DNA of 64,000 nt, from contig NZ_NEJP01000009.1 in NCBI RefSeq assembly GCF_002113125.1, positions 62,001-126,000 of the forward strand. The letters run 5' to 3'. The translations under genes and the position numbers were made by a program. Each line of letters starts with the position of its first letter. The stretch's first letter is position 1. This DNA comes from Pseudomonas sp. B20(2017) (GTDB lineage Bacteria > Pseudomonadota > Gammaproteobacteria > Pseudomonadales > Pseudomonadaceae). The notes beneath the pieces are model-generated. The model was not told the DNA's origin, did no database searches, and saw only the letters and a program-made list of their open reading frames with translations. Shown piece by piece: positions 1-7,632 of this stretch.

Positions 1-53
1 GATTTTTGAATTGCATGTACTCGCCTAACTTTCACTGAAAAACGCGGCTCGTC

Positions 54-986
54 TCAATTGCAGTTTTCCCGAGATTTCGCCGCCTGTGGAATACGTCCAC
101 CTTTTCCGTTTTTTGTCATTTGCGCGATGTATTCCTTATAAAGCGGACATGCGTCGGACCTCATTCCTATATCCCAATAGGCATCTGCCAAATTTAGTGT
201 TGCAACGACTCTCTCCGGGAATTTTTTATGAATCTCCCTCAAAAGCAAAGCAGCTAAAACATTGTTTTTGCTGCGATACAAATAATAAGCATAGTCATTT
301 AAAGGTCCGACATTATCATCAGCAACAATCAAAGTCAGCTCATACACCAGCTCTTGGGGAATGTTCCGCCTTACCTTATTCCCGCTATCATCGAGCCCAT
401 AAAATAATTCTCCTTTTTCACCCTGAGGAAGCTTGCTAAGGATATATTTGAAGTCTTTCCTGATTTCTGCAAGCTGAGCTTCATCACTCAAATAGCTAAA
501 ATTCGGTGCATTTTCGGAGAATTGAGAAAACAAAGTGCAACACGCTATACGCTGAACATTAAATTGCTGAGGAAATAGCAATTCAATTGGCGCCTTCTCA
601 CCACTCAAAGTGTATTTTTCATCTCTACTAGGCTCCACCCAAGTAGATTTTTTATAGAGAACCCAGTCTTGCTGCGCAGAATTCCATTTAAAACTGTACT
701 GCGTAAGATCAGTATTACGAGTATAAAAATCCAGCAGCAACGAGAATTCACCTGGTAGATAACCTACAGACAACCCACCGTCTCCAAGCTCAAAATTTCC
801 AGAAACTGACTTATTGCTCCCGCCAATATCGATAGTGATTCGCGAAATTGTGCCGTCATCCTCGAGTGGGCTAACACTATACCGATCGCAGATTCCATCT
901 CCATTCAGGTCAGTCTCGCAGCTAGAGTTCGCACTTGCCGCTGTTGCCATAAGCGCGAAAATAAAAGAAACAGCTACTTTGATCAT
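54..986 (-). CDS. Secreted TPR-like protein, candidate immunity protein of the vgrG-linked effector
   Basis: 310 aa. The N-terminus (about 20 residues: MIK, a hydrophobic stretch, then AASANS) is a clear Sec signal peptide, so the product should be periplasmic. The last 80 residues (ALLLREIHKKFP, NLADAYWDIGMRSDACPLYK) resemble a degenerate TPR helical pair. The start codon overlaps the stop of the upstream effector gene in an ATGA arrangement, with GGGGGGACC as ribosome site. Position and export fit an immunity protein protecting the producer's cell wall from the neighbouring peptidoglycan/GH19 effector; that role is inference. I recognise no family over the first 200 residues. The gene is AT-rich compared with the tss genes, as is usual for T6SS cargo. 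Confidence 0.75.
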   Translation of the reverse strand: MIKVAVSFIFALMATAASANSSCETDLNGDGICDRYSVSPLEDDGTISRITIDIGGSNKSVSGNFELGDGGLSVGYLPGEFSLLLDFYTRNTDLTQYSFKWNSAQQDWVLYKKSTWVEPSRDEKYTLSGEKAPIELLFPQQFNVQRIACCTLFSQFSENAPNFSYLSDEAQLAEIRKDFKYILSKLPQGEKGELFYGLDDSGNKVRRNIPQELVYELTLIVADDNVGPLNDYAYYLYRSKNNVLAALLLREIHKKFPERVVATLNLADAYWDIGMRSDACPLYKEYIAQMTKNGKGGRIPQAAKSRENCN

Positions 987-3784
987 AAGGTCCCCCCAAG
1001 TGCGACGATACGCGCTTCCGCGTACTGTTTAGCTACCGATGCTATTCGTCCTGACGCATAGTAAGTAGTATTGGTATTGCCACTTACAGACGAATCCGAG
1101 TTATACAGCTCCAAGAACCTTTTATATCCGATTATTGCTTGCGCAGCATCCGGTGCCTTCCCAGCTTTTCCGCCTGCGGGATCGCTCCAGAGGCCCCAAG
1201 CAAAGGAAAACTTAGCTTTATTATATGCCTTGCTATCAAGCAGATCATAGGCGCCAGATTTATTCAACTTCGCACAACCTTTAATATCCAAGGCTTTCAA
1301 AGCATTGTTCAAAAACAACAATCTTTCATCATAATGATTCAAACCACCATTCACTAAAATCGTGCAATATATAAAATCATCGGCATCCGAGTGCGTGAGT
1401 ATTTTTTTATAGTCAACCCAATACCATCCCGCCGACAGTACGCTATGCGGCAACTGGCCGAGCTTATTATAATTTGGCGCACCTATAAAACTCTCACCGG
1501 CAAACTGCCCATAGGCCTCATAATTGACTCTATGGGTGATTTGCATAAGACCACGACCAATGTAAGGATGATATGTAGGCAAAGGTTTATCTGGGTCGAG
1601 ACCTTCTACTGTGTAGTGCAGATGTCCGCTCTCGTGCAGCATTTGCGCAAGAATATGCGCCTTACTTATACATTTAGCTACCCCAGACCTCTCAAACATC
1701 TCACCTAAAAGATCTGTATATTTATCAATATTAGCCTGAGTCGCTGAAGGATCGATCAATTTCATTTGATCTTTAGTAATGGTATCCGAGCAGCTACAAC
1801 CACCTGCATGTGCAAATGACGAAATCAGCCCAATAGGATGGATATGTTGCACACTCGCATTGCTGGTAATTCCATGCTGACCCAACAGCTTGCTCCACCA
1901 ACTGAGTTTCTCAATTCGCGCCTTTTCTTCTACCCATTCTCTATGAGGTTCAGAATCGCTATGCCCAATTATTTCGTCTAGGGCATCCCACTTATCTTTT
2001 TTAAAGTCCCACTCATTTTCATAACGGGTGACCATATGCGATATTGGCTGAGAGAACCAAGGTTTGTTCAATGCTTCTGCAATCTCAGTCGGGGCGATTT
2101 TTTTATCCCCGTCCCGATCGAGTATTTTATACAGCTTCTCGTTAACGGAACCCGCAATAGCCGCTTCCACGTATGACAAATAGCCTTCACGCTCCTGCTC
2201 ACTGAGATTCTCTTGGGCATGTAAAAACGCTGCAAAGTGATCGGCGTTGCTGGTGGTCTCTTCGATAAAATCGAAGCCATTCCACTCAAATGGTGAATGT
2301 CGCGAAATGACTATGTCTTGCTCCGCAAACCACCCATCAATCCCGTTACCGTCCTTGTCCCCTAAAAGACCATCTAGACGCCACCAATACGTGGTTGTCG
2401 TTGACTGCCCCATTGTGACTGTTTGTTTTATTTTTTTGTCCGCAGGTAGCGTCTCCAGCAACCCTACAGGGACATAAAAATCGTACCCCACATCATTCCC
2501 AGCGTCTGATGCTTTAGGAGGATTTGTAGCGTTCATACCTTGCACGTGTGTAATAAGCTTGGTGCCTACAGGTATTTTGACTATTGATTTCTCAGCGACG
2601 GGTGCCCCTGCGGCTTTAGCTTTACTCTGCTCAGTGAACGCCTTCACATCCTCACAGCTGAAAACCTCTAGGTGCAGGAGGTTCTTCGGAGCTGCATCTG
2701 AATGGTTTTGATACTTGCCAACATGCCCGAGAATTTCACCAGCTTTGATCTTGTATGTCGGAGAGAGGACAACAACATCTCCCATCGGGCTATGCGGCTC
2801 ACTCTTCGGCGTAAGTGACTGCAGCCAAATAAACCCAGGAAACTTGCCATCCGCGCCGACGGCTAGGGCTGGAGTCGCCTGGCCACTGACGATTTCGGCG
2901 AGTTTACGAAAGTTGTTAGGTGTCACTTCGTCACCAAGCCGTACTTGTGCGCCTGCTGGTAAGTGGCTAAGCGGGAGGCCGCTGGTATGGGCGCCGCGGA
3001 TATTCGCTCCGTGCTGAGCACCTCCAGGGATAGGATCTTGAGCTTCGTTACCCACGAAATACTTGCCACCCCCCAAGTCTTTCAATTGACCCTTATATAC
3101 CCATCCGCCCGCAGGCAAGCCTGTGATTTCAGGACTAACGCTGATAACCGCAACCCACATCTGATTCGCTGGGGCAGGTTGTGTAACCACGGTCGTCCCC
3201 CGGGGCAAAACTGCCAAGACGGGAAAGTGCCCGGCGTTACCACTTCGCATCCGGATGCCCAAAGGCTTGTCTGGAGCATTGGCCTTAACTTCATAAAGCC
3301 CCTTTCCCCAAAAACCCGGCCGGTCTTTAAGCGTAGGGTTCGCTTTGTAACCCTCCCAATCCAGCAAGTGCATATAGAGGCTGAAAAACGTCAGGCTTGG
3401 CCCTGCCACCGGCGAGCTTGCCGGAGCCGCCCCGGCTGCAGGCGCCGGAGGTGCCGGAAGCTCAAGTCGATGCTTAACCAACACAAAACCCGTCGAATAA
3501 ACCGAAGGCGTCGAGCCAAAATCCGAAGTCGGATACTTCTCGTCAATACGGTAGGCGACGACTTCTCCATCAGCGATGCACCTGACCTCCGTCAGATCCT
3601 TCACCAACCCCGAAGCTTCATCGAAATGAACGCCACCATGCCAAAGACCATTGGCCCCCAATGGGTAGTAACCGTCCTTTGCTTTAGCTAACGCTTTGTA
3701 GAACTGCTGTGGATCGGTCGCTTCAGCTGTCCCTACCTTCAGGGGATACGACCATTTTTGAATTTTGTTCGTTGTCTCTGTCAT
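983..3784 (-). CDS. T6SS effector: M23-like domain + SH3-like + EF-hand + GH19-like lysozyme/chitinase
   Basis: 933 aa from ATG at 3784 (an in-frame TTG two codons earlier is less likely). Residues about 40-380 resemble an M23/LytM fold: WHGGVHFD near residue 48, YMHLLDW near 139, LLHLEVF near 371, with an SH3-like insert. A Ca-binding type loop DKDGNGIDGW lies near residue 485 and a good EF-hand loop DRDGDKKIAPTE near 555. Residues about 660-880 resemble GH19 / phage lysozyme: AQMLHESGHLHY (candidate catalytic Glu near 717) and YIGRGLMQITHRVNY. No signal peptide, as expected for T6SS cargo. It follows vgrG by 50 bp and overlaps the next gene by 4 bp. Likely role: peptidoglycan degradation in the target periplasm after VgrG-dependent delivery. 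GH19 call fairly firm, M23 activity doubtful because zinc ligands differ. Confidence 0.8.
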   Translation of the reverse strand: MTETTNKIQKWSYPLKVGTAEATDPQQFYKALAKAKDGYYPLGANGLWHGGVHFDEASGLVKDLTEVRCIADGEVVAYRIDEKYPTSDFGSTPSVYSTGFVLVKHRLELPAPPAPAAGAAPASSPVAGPSLTFFSLYMHLLDWEGYKANPTLKDRPGFWGKGLYEVKANAPDKPLGIRMRSGNAGHFPVLAVLPRGTTVVTQPAPANQMWVAVISVSPEITGLPAGGWVYKGQLKDLGGGKYFVGNEAQDPIPGGAQHGANIRGAHTSGLPLSHLPAGAQVRLGDEVTPNNFRKLAEIVSGQATPALAVGADGKFPGFIWLQSLTPKSEPHSPMGDVVVLSPTYKIKAGEILGHVGKYQNHSDAAPKNLLHLEVFSCEDVKAFTEQSKAKAAGAPVAEKSIVKIPVGTKLITHVQGMNATNPPKASDAGNDVGYDFYVPVGLLETLPADKKIKQTVTMGQSTTTTYWWRLDGLLGDKDGNGIDGWFAEQDIVISRHSPFEWNGFDFIEETTSNADHFAAFLHAQENLSEQEREGYLSYVEAAIAGSVNEKLYKILDRDGDKKIAPTEIAEALNKPWFSQPISHMVTRYENEWDFKKDKWDALDEIIGHSDSEPHREWVEEKARIEKLSWWSKLLGQHGITSNASVQHIHPIGLISSFAHAGGCSCSDTITKDQMKLIDPSATQANIDKYTDLLGEMFERSGVAKCISKAHILAQMLHESGHLHYTVEGLDPDKPLPTYHPYIGRGLMQITHRVNYEAYGQFAGESFIGAPNYNKLGQLPHSVLSAGWYWVDYKKILTHSDADDFIYCTILVNGGLNHYDERLLFLNNALKALDIKGCAKLNKSGAYDLLDSKAYNKAKFSFAWGLWSDPAGGKAGKAPDAAQAIIGYKRFLELYNSDSSVSGNTNTTYYASGRIASVAKQYAEARIVALGGTL

Positions 3785-3834
3785 TACCAATTACCTGATT
3801 CTGATCCCTGGTGGCTTGGATTGCCGTCGATGTA

Positions 3835-5877
3835 TTACCCAGAAAAATTGAGCATGCGTTTTGGCTTGCGTTTGGCCTGTTCTTCAGGCGCATTCAACAA
3901 CGCCTGATCCATCAAACTCCCCGCCTTATCCTTATCCGCCGCTCCCGGCAGCACCGGCGGCTTGATCCCGATCCCGGTGCCACTCCCCGCCGACCCGCCA
4001 GCATTAATCTTCACCACCGGCCCAACCACCGTCACACCACCGCCATCGAGCTTGATAAAACTGCCACCGCCGAGAATCGTCAGCTCAGTCCCCGCCTCAA
4101 TGACAATCTTGTCGCCCGCCTTGATGTGTATCTCTTTCCCGACACTGGTCAGTTGCGCCGTCCCGAGCTTCACATGCTGGCTCTCACCAATGGTCAGGTG
4201 GTCGTCCATCCGCGCTTCGATCTTGCGATCGGAAATCGTGGTGCGGTGTTCTTCGGCCTTGAGTTCGGTGTAGGTGTTTTTCACCACAGTGTCGTGACGT
4301 TCATTGCCGACCCGAATCTTCTGATCATGCTCAACGTTTTCATCCCAGTCGCGCTGGGCGTGGATGAAGATTTGTTCGGCGCCTTTTTTGTCTTCGATTC
4401 GCAGTTCGTTGTAACCGCCGCCACCCGGGGAGCTGAGGGTTTTGAAGACGCTGCGGGTTTTGTTCGCCGGCAGGGCGTAGGGCACCGGGTTTTCTTTGTG
4501 GTACAGGCAGCCGGTGACCAGTGGCTGATCGGGGTCGCCTTCGAGGAAGGTGACGAGGACTTCCATGCCGATGCGCGGGATGGAGATGGCGCCGTAGCGG
4601 TCGCCGGCCCAGGAGCTGGAGACGCGCAGCCAGCAGCTGGTCTTGTCGTCGGCCTGGCCTTCGCGGTCCCAGTGGAATTGCACTTTGATGCGGCCGTACT
4701 GGTCGCAGTGGATTTCTTCGCCTTTGGGGCCGGTGACCATGGCGGTCTGGCTGCCGAGCACGCGCGGTTTCGGGTGCTCCAGCGCGGGGCGGTAGAACAC
4801 GTCCCACGGGGTGGCGAGGAAGCGGTTGCGATAGCCCTGGTGGAAGTCGTCCTTGTTGTCGGTGGTGTCGCTGGTCACCGATTCTTCGAGGACTTGCGGC
4901 TGTTTGCCTTCGTGGAAAATTTCGGTGAGCAGCCACAGGTCGTTCCACTCGCTGCGCGGGTGGTCGGACATTTCCATGAAGTGGCCGCTGACCAGTCGGG
5001 TCTGGTCGCCGCGACCCTCGGCCTGACGGTAGTCGGCGCGGTGGCGTTCGAGGGCGCGCTGGCTGAGGAACTTGCCGCGGGCGCGGTCGATGAAGCGGCC
5101 GGGGTAGTCGTAGTCTTCCAGATCCGGTTCGGTACTCTCGCCATCCGGTTTGTAGGCCGCCTCCATTTGCAGGCGCGGTTTTTCGAAGTCGTAGTCGCGG
5201 CGGGTGGTGCGGCTGGTGCGGGTTTCCAGGCGCAGCTTGAAGCCCTTGATTACTGGTTCTTCGGCGACCATGCCGCTGCCTTGCACGTACGCGGTCGGCT
5301 GGCCGAGGTTCGGGAATACGGTCTGGTCATCGCCGAACACCAGCAGATGACCTTTCTTGCTGTGCTGGAAGTGGTAGTGAATGCCTTCTTCTTCGCACAG
5401 GCGCTGGACGAAATGCAGGTCGGTTTCGTCGTACTGCACGCAGTAATCGCGATCCGGGCACGGCTGGCTCAGCTGGAAGCTGTAGGCGTTGCCCTTGATG
5501 CCGTGCTCGTCGAGGATCAGCGCGATGATTTTCGGCGCCGACATCTGCTGATAGATGCGCTGGTTGGTGCGGTGATGCAGGTATTGCAACTGCGGCACCA
5601 GCGAAACCTTGTAGCGAGTCAGGCGCTTGCCGGCATCGCCTTGGGCAACGCGGTAGATCTGACCGTGGATGCCCGAGCCTTGTGGATCGAGGGCGAGGAA
5701 CGCCTGTTTGTGCAGGAGTTTTTCCAGGTCCAGATCCGGGTTTTCGCTGACCAGTTCCAGGTCGAAACGGAACGGCTGACTGATGCCTTCGGTGCCGGTG
5801 AACGACAGGACTTGCAGGTCGCCTACGTAGTCATCAACGGTCAGGCTGAAGTGCGTTTCGTTAGCTGGGTTGAACAT
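3835..5877 (-). CDS. vgrG: T6SS spike protein VgrG
   Basis: 680 aa. Forms the trimeric tip of the T6SS tube and carries effectors. The N-terminal gp27-like part starts with FSLTVDDYVGDLQVLSFTG; the gp5 OB-fold part includes GEEIHCDQYGRIKVQFHWDR and SSSWAGDRYGAISIPRIGMEV; the repetitive beta-helix needle follows (THIRVGN-type repeats, ending KIVIEAGTELTILGGGSFIKL). A short tail after about residue 630 (KPPVLPG... to KRMLNFSG) extends past the needle and may bind the effector encoded next. It is 28 bp downstream of the kinase gene, so it is probably the tail of the tss operon. Length is normal for a VgrG without a catalytic extension. Confidence 0.97.
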   Translation of the reverse strand: MFNPANETHFSLTVDDYVGDLQVLSFTGTEGISQPFRFDLELVSENPDLDLEKLLHKQAFLALDPQGSGIHGQIYRVAQGDAGKRLTRYKVSLVPQLQYLHHRTNQRIYQQMSAPKIIALILDEHGIKGNAYSFQLSQPCPDRDYCVQYDETDLHFVQRLCEEEGIHYHFQHSKKGHLLVFGDDQTVFPNLGQPTAYVQGSGMVAEEPVIKGFKLRLETRTSRTTRRDYDFEKPRLQMEAAYKPDGESTEPDLEDYDYPGRFIDRARGKFLSQRALERHRADYRQAEGRGDQTRLVSGHFMEMSDHPRSEWNDLWLLTEIFHEGKQPQVLEESVTSDTTDNKDDFHQGYRNRFLATPWDVFYRPALEHPKPRVLGSQTAMVTGPKGEEIHCDQYGRIKVQFHWDREGQADDKTSCWLRVSSSWAGDRYGAISIPRIGMEVLVTFLEGDPDQPLVTGCLYHKENPVPYALPANKTRSVFKTLSSPGGGGYNELRIEDKKGAEQIFIHAQRDWDENVEHDQKIRVGNERHDTVVKNTYTELKAEEHRTTISDRKIEARMDDHLTIGESQHVKLGTAQLTSVGKEIHIKAGDKIVIEAGTELTILGGGSFIKLDGGGVTVVGPVVKINAGGSAGSGTGIGIKPPVLPGAADKDKAGSLMDQALLNAPEEQAKRKPKRMLNFSG

Positions 5878-5905
5878 AAAGTGCTCCCTGTTCGAATGTC
5901 ATCCG

Positions 5906-6907
5906 TTACGCCCGCAGTCGCAAACGCTGCAGCCAGGACGAAGTGGCGCCCAAGGCGTCACGCAATTGGTCGGCAGTGATGTTGCGCTCTGCCGCGTCAA
6001 AGGCCAGCGCGGTGCGCAACGCGGGCCAACAGTGGGTCGGCAGATTTGCCGGGGCTTGCAGTTCGCGTTCCAGGTGTTCGTCACGGGCCTGGGTCGAGGG
6101 CAAGCGGCGGAACGGGTGTTTGCCGCCCGCCAGTTCATAGATCACGCAGGCCACGCCGTACACGTCTGCGCTGGCCGACAGCGGTTGGCCCTCAAGCAGT
6201 TCGGGGGCGGCGTAGCCCGGGGTCCAGGCGTTGAAGCGCTCGCGGCTCAGGTGCGGCAGGCCGGGCAGGATGCCCTCCTCGGCTTGCCCGAGACCGAAGT
6301 CGAACAGGCGCACGCCGTCTTCGCTGAGCATGACGTTGCTCGGTTTCATGTCACCGTGCAGCACACCGCGACGGTGGGCGTAGGCCAGCGCGTCGAGCAG
6401 CGGCAGCGCGATGTCGCGCAGTTCTTTCCACGGCAGGCCCAGTGGCCGCTCGCAGAGCAGTTTGTCCAGGGTCAGGCCACGCATGAGTTCCATGGTGATG
6501 AAGGCCCGCTGGCAATCGGTGTCCACTTCGAACGTGTGCGGTCGCAGCACGTTGTCGTGACGCAGGCGTCGGGTCAGGGCGAACTCGCTGTAGAGCAAGG
6601 CACTGGCGTCCGGCGACTCGGCAAATTCTTCGCTGAGGATTTTCAGCGCAATGTAAGGATCGGGATCGCCGAACTGTTCGTGCAGCAGATCCCGGGCCCG
6701 GTAAACCGCACCCATGCCACCGGCCCCGAGCAGACGCTCGAGGTGGTAGCGGCCTGCCAGAACATCCGGCAGTTCGCCGACGCTGGCCTTGGTCGGCGCC
6801 AGCGCGGGTTCGGCGTTATGTTGCTTGGCGAAGGCGAAATAGGTCAGGTTGTTGGCCTGCTCTTCGCTCATCAGCAAGTCGTCGACTGAGGATTCGAGTT
6901 CAGTCAT
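5906..6907 (-). CDS. stk1: T6SS-associated Ser/Thr protein kinase (Stk1/PpkA-like)
   Basis: 333 aa from ATG at 6907, which overlaps the phosphatase stop codon by 4 bp (ATGA); the frame stays open further upstream but that part lies inside the phosphatase gene. Complete Hanks-type kinase: glycine loop GAGGMGAV (61-68), ATP-binding Lys about 89 in IALKIL, catalytic loop HGDMKPSN (Asp186; the usual R of HRD is G), DFG at 203-205, APE-like AAPELLEG. There is no membrane segment or von Willebrand domain, so it resembles Stk1 of HSI-II rather than membrane-bound PpkA of HSI-I. With the phosphatase and Fha it probably forms the post-translational on/off switch for secretion (known for the family; inferred here). 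Confidence 0.93.
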   Translation of the reverse strand: MTELESSVDDLLMSEEQANNLTYFAFAKQHNAEPALAPTKASVGELPDVLAGRYHLERLLGAGGMGAVYRARDLLHEQFGDPDPYIALKILSEEFAESPDASALLYSEFALTRRLRHDNVLRPHTFEVDTDCQRAFITMELMRGLTLDKLLCERPLGLPWKELRDIALPLLDALAYAHRRGVLHGDMKPSNVMLSEDGVRLFDFGLGQAEEGILPGLPHLSRERFNAWTPGYAAPELLEGQPLSASADVYGVACVIYELAGGKHPFRRLPSTQARDEHLERELQAPANLPTHCWPALRTALAFDAAERNITADQLRDALGATSSWLQRLRLRA

Positions 6908-7632
6908 TGGCGGATCACCACGGCAGTCAGATTGTCCCGGGCGGCGCCACGCAGGGCGCCGTCGAACAGACGTTCCAGCGCCACGTGCGGCGCCGCCAGG
7001 CTGAGGGCGTTGCCGAGGGCATCGCTGCTCAGGCCTTGATACAAACCATCGCTGCACAGCAGGAACACATCGCCCGGATAGACCTCGAGTTCCAGCACAT
7101 CCAGGGTAAGTTGTTCCGCCGCGCCCACCGCCCGGGTCAGGGCCTGAGCCGCCGGGTGCGCCGCTGCCTGCTCGACGCTCATCTGTTGCTCGTCGATCAG
7201 CTGCTGTTGCAGCGAATGATCCTTCGACAGCTGATACAACCGCTGCCCGCGCCACATGTAGCAACGGCTGTCGCCGGCCCAGATGCAGGCCGCGCGATTG
7301 CCTTCCACCAGCAGCGCCACGACGGTGCTGCCCATGATGCTGTCGTGACGCCCGGCGGTGACGGTCAACTCCTGCCCCAGCCGCCGGTTCAGCCAGTGCA
7401 GGCACTGGCGGATGGCTTTGAGGCGTTCATCGAAGTCTTCGTGCTGCGGCAGTTCAGCCAGGCTGGCGACGATCATCTGGCTGGCGATGTCGCCACCCTG
7501 ATGACCGCCCATGCCGTCCGCGACCACCCACAGCCCATGCTGCGGGGTGTCGAGGAAAGCATCTTCGTTGCGCGACCGCACCTTGCCCGGGTCGGTTCGC
7601 GCCGCGCTGCGCCAGGGACTGGCCACCAGCAT
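6904..7632 (-). CDS. stp1: PP2C-type Ser/Thr phosphatase (Stp1/PppA)
   Basis: 242 aa. Metal-dependent PP2C signatures are in order: TDPGKVRSRNEDAF near residue 14, VVADGMGGHQGGDIAS near 36, LLCSDGLYQGL near 193, ARDNLTAVVI at the end. It would reverse phosphorylation by the kinase encoded next. The start overlaps the tssM stop by one base (TGATG) and the end overlaps the kinase start by four bases, so the three are translationally coupled. Order tssM-stp-stk matches HSI-II of P. aeruginosa. Confidence 0.94.
   Translation of the reverse strand: MLVASPWRSAARTDPGKVRSRNEDAFLDTPQHGLWVVADGMGGHQGGDIASQMIVASLAELPQHEDFDERLKAIRQCLHWLNRRLGQELTVTAGRHDSIMGSTVVALLVEGNRAACIWAGDSRCYMWRGQRLYQLSKDHSLQQQLIDEQQMSVEQAAAHPAAQALTRAVGAAEQLTLDVLELEVYPGDVFLLCSDGLYQGLSSDALGNALSLAAPHVALERLFDGALRGAARDNLTAVVIRQ

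Noticed and set aside
3811..5979. Very long open frame opposite vgrG on the plus strand (and similar ones opposite tssM, clpV, tssF and pstA)
   Set aside because: Products are low-complexity shadows (runs of A, V, F, G, Q, H) produced by the codon usage of the real gene on the other strand; no family resemblance or ribosome sites.
6908..7405. Upstream extension of the kinase reading frame
   Set aside because: That part overlaps the phosphatase gene in another frame and encodes an implausible Ala/Gly/Arg-rich sequence; the ATG at 6907 with the ATGA junction is preferred.
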